From: Bacteroidetes bacterium UBA7674
GTDB taxonomy: Bacteria > Bacteroidota > Bacteroidia > Chitinophagales > Chitinophagaceae
DNA length: 64,000 nucleotides
Reading direction: 5' to 3'
Assembly (NCBI GenBank): GCA_002483105.1
Contig: DLHG01000007.1
Location: 186,001 to 250,000 of the forward strand
Position 1 is the first letter of the stretch. Each line of letters begins with the position of its first letter. Position numbers and translations under genes: made by a program. Shown one piece after another: positions 59,586-64,000 of the stretch. The notes under the pieces were generated by a model. It ran no database searches, was not told where the DNA came from, and was given only the letters and a program-made list of their open reading frames with translations.

Positions 59586-60806
59586 TTAATGATGCGCCCA
59601 CTCTATCGCGCCTATATCAACACCTTCTTTGAACATTTCCCAAAGCGGGCTCATTTCGCGCAGCTTCAGTACAGTTGTTTTGATGGCATCTATCGTAAAG
59701 TCTATTTCCGCTTCTGTAGTATATCGTCCCAGTCCAAAACGCAGTGAGCTGTGTGCAAGGTCATCGCCCAGGCCTAATGCTTTCAATACATAAGATGGCT
59801 CCAGTGATGCCGAAGTACAAGCAGAACCACTTGATACCGCTATGTTCTTATTAAAGCCCATCATCAATCCTTCACCTTCCACATATTTGAAAGAGATATT
59901 ACAAACGTGCGGCAGGCGGTGTTCTACATTACCGTTCACATATGCTTCTTCCAGCTCCATCAACGATGTTTCCAGTTTATCGCGAAGAATGCTCAGGCGT
60001 TTTGCCTCAGCTTCCATTTCGTTCATTGCTATTTCGCATGCTTTACCAAAGCCTACTATGCCCGGTACGTTCATAGTACCGCTACGCATACCACGCTCGT
60101 GGCCACCGCCATCCATCTGCGCTGTTACCTTCACACGTGGATTCTTACGGCGAACATACAATGCACCAACACCCTTAGGGCCGTACATTTTGTGTGCGCT
60201 AAAGGCCATCAGGTCAATACCATCCGCTTGCACGTCAACAGGTATCTTACCTACTGCTTGTGTAGCATCTGTAAAGAACAATACACCACGCTTGCGGGCA
60301 ATTGCGCTTATTTCTTTCACCGGCTGTATCACACCGATCTCATTATTACCATACATGATGGCGATAAGTATCGTTTTATCAGTGATGGCAGCTTCCAGTT
60401 GCTTCAGGTCTATCAACCCATCAGCCTGAACGTCAAGGTAAGTTACCTCTCCACCAATTTTTTCAATATGCTTACAAGTATCCAGTACCGCTTTGTGCTC
60501 GGTAGTACAGGTGATGATGTGGTTACCCTTAGAGGAATACATTTCATACACACCTTTCAGCGCCAGGTTGTCTGCTTCCGTAGCTCCTGAAGTAAAGATG
60601 ATCTCTTTAGGATCAGCACCTATCAGTTTGGCAACTTGCTCGCGTCCGTAATCCACAGCTTCCTCAGCAACCCAACCAAAAGAGTGGTTGCGGCTGGCCG
60701 AATTACCGAATTTCTCCACGAAATAAGGCAACATAGCCTCCAATACGCGTGGATCCATCGGCGTAGTGGCGTTATTGTCTAAATATATAGGCAGTTTCAA
60801 TTCCAT
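59586..60806 (-). CDS. iscS: Cysteine desulfurase IscS
   Basis: 406 aa. The PLP-binding Lys is in FSAHKMYGPKG and the active Cys in the loop SSGSACTSASLEPS. It takes sulfur from cysteine for iron-sulfur clusters and tRNA thiolation. First gene of the operon; about 84 nt separate it from iscU. No IscR gene is visible in the window. Confidence 0.97.
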   Translation of the reverse strand: MELKLPIYLDNNATTPMDPRVLEAMLPYFVEKFGNSASRNHSFGWVAEEAVDYGREQVAKLIGADPKEIIFTSGATEADNLALKGVYEMYSSKGNHIITCTTEHKAVLDTCKHIEKIGGEVTYLDVQADGLIDLKQLEAAITDKTILIAIMYGNNEIGVIQPVKEISAIARKRGVLFFTDATQAVGKIPVDVQADGIDLMAFSAHKMYGPKGVGALYVRRKNPRVKVTAQMDGGGHERGMRSGTMNVPGIVGFGKACEIAMNEMEAEAKRLSILRDKLETSLMELEEAYVNGNVEHRLPHVCNISFKYVEGEGLMMGFNKNIAVSSGSACTSASLEPSYVLKALGLGDDLAHSSLRFGLGRYTTEAEIDFTIDAIKTTVLKLREMSPLWEMFKEGVDIGAIEWAHH

Positions 60807-60846
60807 ATTAATCTTAAGTATAAAGTGATGGTGCTTTTAGCAAATA

Positions 60847-60854
60847 CAAAGTTA
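60847..60854 (-). promoter_or_regulatory. -7 box of the isc operon
   Basis: TAACTTTG on the minus strand, about 40 nt upstream of the iscS ATG. No clear -33 TTTG. Confidence 0.4.
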
Positions 60855-60927
60855 CGTCAAAAGTGCTACTTTCGGCGAAAAGGCGGCTTTTATACTTTAA
60901 ATAATCCCATACGCAAAACCTATTAGG

Positions 60928-61329
60928 ATGCAGAAAATAGAACACTTAGGCATAGCAGTAAAAGAACTGGCAAAATCCATCCCTCTTTTTGAGCAATTAC
61001 TGAATACGCCCTGCTATAAGACCGAAGAAGTGGCCAGCGAAGGAGTAAATACCGCCTTTTTCCAGGTGGGCGACTCAAAGGTAGAGCTTCTGGAAGCCAG
61101 CAAGCCCGATTCACCCATTGCCAAATTCCTCGATAAGAAGGGAGAAGGCATCCACCATATAGCCTTCGACGTAGAGAATATAGAAGCCGAAATGAAACGT
61201 CTCCAGGCCCTCGGCTTCGAATTACTGAACGAAACACCCAAACGCGGCGCCGATAATAAGCTGGTTTGCTTCCTGCATCCTAAGAGCACAAATGGGGTGT
61301 TGATAGAGCTTTGCCAAGAGATAAAGTAA
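60928..61329 (+). CDS. mce: Methylmalonyl-CoA epimerase (VOC family)
   Basis: 133 aa. The two-module VOC fold begins KIEHLGIAVKELAKSIPLFE, with second-module residues GIHHIAFDVENIEAEMKRL and the end NGVLIELCQ. Metal ligands are the His in IEHLG, the His pair and the Glu in LIELC. It interconverts the two epimers of methylmalonyl-CoA in propionate metabolism. Divergent from iscS. Confidence 0.92.
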   Translation: MQKIEHLGIAVKELAKSIPLFEQLLNTPCYKTEEVASEGVNTAFFQVGDSKVELLEASKPDSPIAKFLDKKGEGIHHIAFDVENIEAEMKRLQALGFELLNETPKRGADNKLVCFLHPKSTNGVLIELCQEIK

Positions 61330-61332
61330 GAA

Positions 61333-61414
61333 TTCCCCCTTTGTTGCGTTGGCTATTGTGCGTGGCCGCAGGGGGAAGAAATTGTTTCTGCGCAGCAAAA
61401 CAATTTCAGGGGGA
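61333..61414 (+). other. Two overlapping inverted repeats
   Basis: Arms 61333-61340 (ttccccct) can pair with 61370-61377; a second hairpin pairs 61378-61387 (gaaattgttt) with 61398-61407. A third run (61408-61414, aggggga) could also pair with the first arm, so two alternate folds are possible. The spacer follows mce and precedes the next gene. Confidence 0.5.
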
Positions 61415-61448
61415 TGTTGGCTCGAGAACCATATAAAATCAGTCGAAT

Positions 61449-62012
61449 ATGAGATATATTTTTCTATTCATGTTTCTAACAATGGTGTTTAACAAAGCAT
61501 ACGCCGGAGATTACGACAAAGTAATTGTTCCTATCAATCTTGATAAGCTACAAGATTCCACTATCAGAAAAGAAGTGTTATCGATAACGGAAGGAAACAC
61601 CAGGGACTATTTACATGAGTACAAAACGAAGCACTATGAAAACATGATGGTAACGGAATATAAAAGCAATGGCTGGAGCTTCTATATTCACTTTCCAAAC
61701 AAGATAATAACCCGGGAGAAAGGTCGATTTGAAACCTATCTCGAACCACATGACATTTTAGTAGAGAGTATAAGATATTTTCATGTAAAGTACATGTTGC
61801 GCTTCCAAAATCAAGCACTAAGCAACATCAACAATGAGATTAGTGCATACTTTGGAAAGCAGCCCATTGTTTGCACAGCAAGGTCTTATATATCACACAA
61901 CAGGCTAAGAAACTATTTGTGTTTGGCTATCGAGAACGACGGCAAGATACTCGAGTATATTCTTGTTCTTGAAAATTCCGGTTTTTATCAATGTGTGCGT
62001 TTTAAGAAATGA
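61449..62012 (+). CDS. Hypothetical secreted protein, 187 aa
   Basis: Signal peptide MRYIFLFMFLTMVFNKAYAG, no lipobox. The mature part has no recognised domain; Lys-, Glu- and Tyr-rich (TIRKEVLSITEGNTRDYLHE). Ends VLENSGFYQCVRFKK. Preceded by the inverted repeats at 61333-61414. Function unknown. Confidence 0.8.
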   Translation: MRYIFLFMFLTMVFNKAYAGDYDKVIVPINLDKLQDSTIRKEVLSITEGNTRDYLHEYKTKHYENMMVTEYKSNGWSFYIHFPNKIITREKGRFETYLEPHDILVESIRYFHVKYMLRFQNQALSNINNEISAYFGKQPIVCTARSYISHNRLRNYLCLAIENDGKILEYILVLENSGFYQCVRFKK

Positions 62013-62017
62013 ATCTC

Positions 62018-62055
62018 CCACTCCTCCGCGTTTGCAACGCGGATGTACGAGAGTG
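62018..62055 (+). repeat. Nested inverted repeat
   Basis: Outer arms 62018-62023 (ccactc) with 62050-62055, inner 62025-62032 (tccgcgtt) with 62036-62043. A short duplicated word GCGTTTGCAA occurs at 62028 and again near 62056. It looks like an intergenic repeat element. Confidence 0.5.
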
Positions 62056-62110
62056 GCGTTTGCAAGACCGACATTAAATATAATTCATTTTAAGTTTTAT
62101 ATTTAAGTCC

Positions 62111-63508
62111 ATGAATAGACTATTCTCTCTTCTACTACTCATAGTCTCACTCCCGGTCATCGCGCAGGCGCAAAGCAGCGTGCCCAAACCTATCGTCATC
62201 AAAAACGTCAACATCATTCCAATGACTTTAGATAACAAGGTCATTGAGAATGCTACTGTTGTCATAGAAGGCAATAAAATAGTTTCTATCAACAAGCCCG
62301 CACCCTCTTCAGCAAAAGTGATAGATGGCAAAGGCAAATGGCTCATCCCGGGATTGATAGACATGCACATTCACGGATTGGCAGACATCGATTTCGGTAA
62401 GAAATATCCAACTAAAGGCGCTACACTATTTGCAGACAATCAGGATGTGATGACACCCTACGTAGCAACCGGTGTCACAACAATATTTGACCTCAATGCC
62501 AGGGTAGAGAATTTCGGACAAAGGAATGAAATAATAAAAGGCAAGATAATTGGTCCGCGTATGGCGATGGCAGCCCTGATAGAAGGAGAAGATGGAAATG
62601 GCAGAATAGCTACCACGCCCTCAGACGGTCGCCAGTCTGTACGTATGGCAAAGGCAGAGGGTTACGAATTCATCAAAGTCTATTCGCGTCTGAATATCGA
62701 AACCTACAAAGCTATTATTGATGAAGCATTCCTACAGGGAATGAAAGTCATCGGGCACATTCCTAACGATTTTGAGGGTAAAGTTGAAGGAGCATTTGTA
62801 CCTCATTTCGATATGGTAGCGCATGCTGAAGAATTTTTCAAGCAAACCGATGACCTGAGCGAAAAGAAAGCGCAATACTTCGCAAAACTCTGCAAAGACA
62901 ACGGAACATGGCTTACACCCACTTTAATTGTAAATGAAAGCATTGCTGAACAGTATCGTTCACTCGATAGTATCCGTAACGTAGAGGGGTTTAAATATGC
63001 CATCCCCCTCATGCAAAATAAATGGATAACGTCCAACCAATACAATAAAGCATCCAGCCCACAAAAGATCGCAGGTAATGAAAAGAGGATCGAATTCAAC
63101 AAGCGGCTAGTAAAAGCATTCAAAGAAGCAGACGTCCCGATCGTTGCCGGTACTGATGCAGGTACATCAGGCATCGTCTGGGGGTTTTCTCTTCATGATG
63201 AGATCGCCCTCTTAGTAGAAGCAGGATTAACTCCGGAAGAAGCATTGATATCAGCTACAAGACTACCGGCTACATGGCTGGGAATAGCCGACAAAATAGG
63301 CACTATTGAAGAAGGAAAATTCGCCGATCTTGTCTTACTGGATGCGAACCCGCTCACTGACATATACAATACCCGAAAGATAGCCGGAGTATTCTTCAAT
63401 GGCCGCTGGATAGACAAAGCAACGATCATCAAAATGCTTTCTGATCTCGAAAAACGGAACACTATCAAAACCGAAAAAGACGATTGGAGTAAGAGGAAAG
63501 ACTACTAG
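62111..63508 (+). CDS. Secreted amidohydrolase-family protein
   Basis: 465 aa with signal peptide MNRLFSLLLLIVSLPVIAQAQ. The amidohydrolase fold shows the metal motif LIDMHIHGLAD, a possible Lys ligand near EGYEFIKVYSRL, HIPNDFEG and HAEEFFK histidines, and GTDAGTSGIVWGF with the catalytic Asp. The end (GTIEEGKFADLVLLDANPL) is the usual composite beta-sandwich. It would hydrolyse an amide, imide or related bond in the periplasm or outside. Substrate unknown; possibly imidazolonepropionase-like. Confidence 0.9.
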   Translation: MNRLFSLLLLIVSLPVIAQAQSSVPKPIVIKNVNIIPMTLDNKVIENATVVIEGNKIVSINKPAPSSAKVIDGKGKWLIPGLIDMHIHGLADIDFGKKYPTKGATLFADNQDVMTPYVATGVTTIFDLNARVENFGQRNEIIKGKIIGPRMAMAALIEGEDGNGRIATTPSDGRQSVRMAKAEGYEFIKVYSRLNIETYKAIIDEAFLQGMKVIGHIPNDFEGKVEGAFVPHFDMVAHAEEFFKQTDDLSEKKAQYFAKLCKDNGTWLTPTLIVNESIAEQYRSLDSIRNVEGFKYAIPLMQNKWITSNQYNKASSPQKIAGNEKRIEFNKRLVKAFKEADVPIVAGTDAGTSGIVWGFSLHDEIALLVEAGLTPEEALISATRLPATWLGIADKIGTIEEGKFADLVLLDANPLTDIYNTRKIAGVFFNGRWIDKATIIKMLSDLEKRNTIKTEKDDWSKRKDY

Positions 63509-63650
63509 GATAACATATCCACTGCGCTTTACCCAAGGTGCCCAGCCTCAGCAATATTCAGGAGTACATAATGTGGACAAGTTCCCCCTACAACACGTTC
63601 TTTCTGACACCTCGCAGCCGTAATTTGCAGAAGATGGTTAAAAAAACTTT

Positions 63651-64000
63651 TATGAAAAAGGAAGTAATAGAAGAACTGCTGAAAAAATTTGAATCTGCCG
63701 CATATGAACTTGAGGGTATCGAATGCTGGAGTGCAAGAGAACTACAGACAATACTGGGATATGCCCGATGGGAGAATTTCAATAACGCTATAGATAAGGC
63801 CAGGAAAGCCTGCGAGAAGGCCTCTGAACCCATTTCTGATCATTTTCGTGACATCACGAAAATGATCAGGATTGCTAAAGGCGGAACACGCGAAGTGGAG
63901 GATATCGCCCTCACAAGATACGCATGTTACCTGGTAGCACAGAACGGCGACCCGGCGAAAAATGAGATCGCGTTCGCCCAAACATATTTTGCAGTACAGA
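63651..64000 (+). CDS. dinD: DNA damage-inducible protein D family, N-terminal part (cut by window edge)
   Basis: The frame is open to the right edge, giving about 116 residues. Begins MKKEVIEELLKKFE; an in-frame ATG at 63633 is possible. Recognisable DinD words are GIECWSARELQTILGYARW, SDHFRDITKMIRIAKGG and DIALTRYACYLVAQNGDP .. AFAQTYFAVQ. DinD is an SOS-induced inhibitor of RecA filaments in E. coli; here function is inferred by family. The N-terminal half belongs to the BRO-N-like group found on mobile elements. Confidence 0.88.

Noticed and set aside
59907..60590. 227-codon plus-strand ORF
   Set aside because: Lies fully antisense to iscS, which has all catalytic motifs.
1..64000. tRNA, rRNA, CRISPR arrays, insertion sequences, prophage
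   Set aside because: No T-arm plus acceptor pattern, no regularly spaced repeats, and no transposase, integrase or phage structural motifs were seen by reading.

Overview
The window reads as a chromosomal segment of a Bacteroidota bacterium, most likely of the Chitinophagia/Chitinophagaceae type. Evidence: ten proteins with type IX secretion (T9SS) C-terminal sorting domains (nine type A with a YPNP motif, one type B gliding-type), -7 boxes of the Bacteroidota form TAnnTTTG, a 730-residue type III glutamine synthetase, short-form adenylate kinase, lipoprotein signals followed by acidic linkers, and two ECF sigma/anti-sigma pairs. Coding density is high. I found no rRNA, tRNA, CRISPR array, insertion sequence or prophage.

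Layout. 0-11 kb: a truncated histidine kinase, a type B T9SS protein, a GHL10 glycoside hydrolase, a TPR protein, gamma-carbonic anhydrase, a GT2 glycosyltransferase, the thyA-folA pair followed by a shrunken methyltransferase relative, and clpX with a 58-residue helical protein. 11-23 kb: priA, tatA beside two ferritin-like proteins (one with a clear Tat lipoprotein signal), small unknown genes, a MurG-like glycosyltransferase with an EamA permease, tadA-Rieske, an S66 carboxypeptidase, and an adk-obgE-rhodanese operon. 23-31 kb: a pseudouridine synthase, a batB-batC pair, two related T9SS proteins, and an ECF sigma factor whose partner appears to span the whole envelope. 31-42 kb: nitroreductase, LpxR-like lipid A deacylase, two large beta-helix T9SS proteins, glnN, a phosphopantetheinyl transferase and dcd. 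42-54 kb: three tandem T9SS paralogs, two small lipoproteins, an ECF sigma factor with an anti-sigma/trypsin-like protease fusion, tatC, rpiB and a membrane protein. 54-64 kb: a secreted Ser/Thr-rich protein, a tandem pair of Ig-like T9SS proteins, iscS-iscU-iscA, methylmalonyl-CoA epimerase, a secreted amidohydrolase and a dinD gene cut by the right edge.

Themes. Housekeeping genes are interleaved with an expanded secretome that grew by tandem duplication: pairs at 25.9-28.6, 33-38.6 and 55.7-58.7 kb, a triplet at 42.5-48.1 kb, paired ferritin-like and lipoprotein genes, and a triplication inside one gene at 30.3-30.65 kb. Export routes are represented by tatA, tatC and a Tat substrate, and by the T9SS cargo itself; no T9SS machinery gene is in the window. 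The most unusual items are the anti-sigma/protease fusion, the anti-sigma/outer-membrane-barrel protein with a triplicated N-terminal module, and several short intergenic elements (heptamer repeats, a possible small RNA between two terminators, a branched RNA-like fold).
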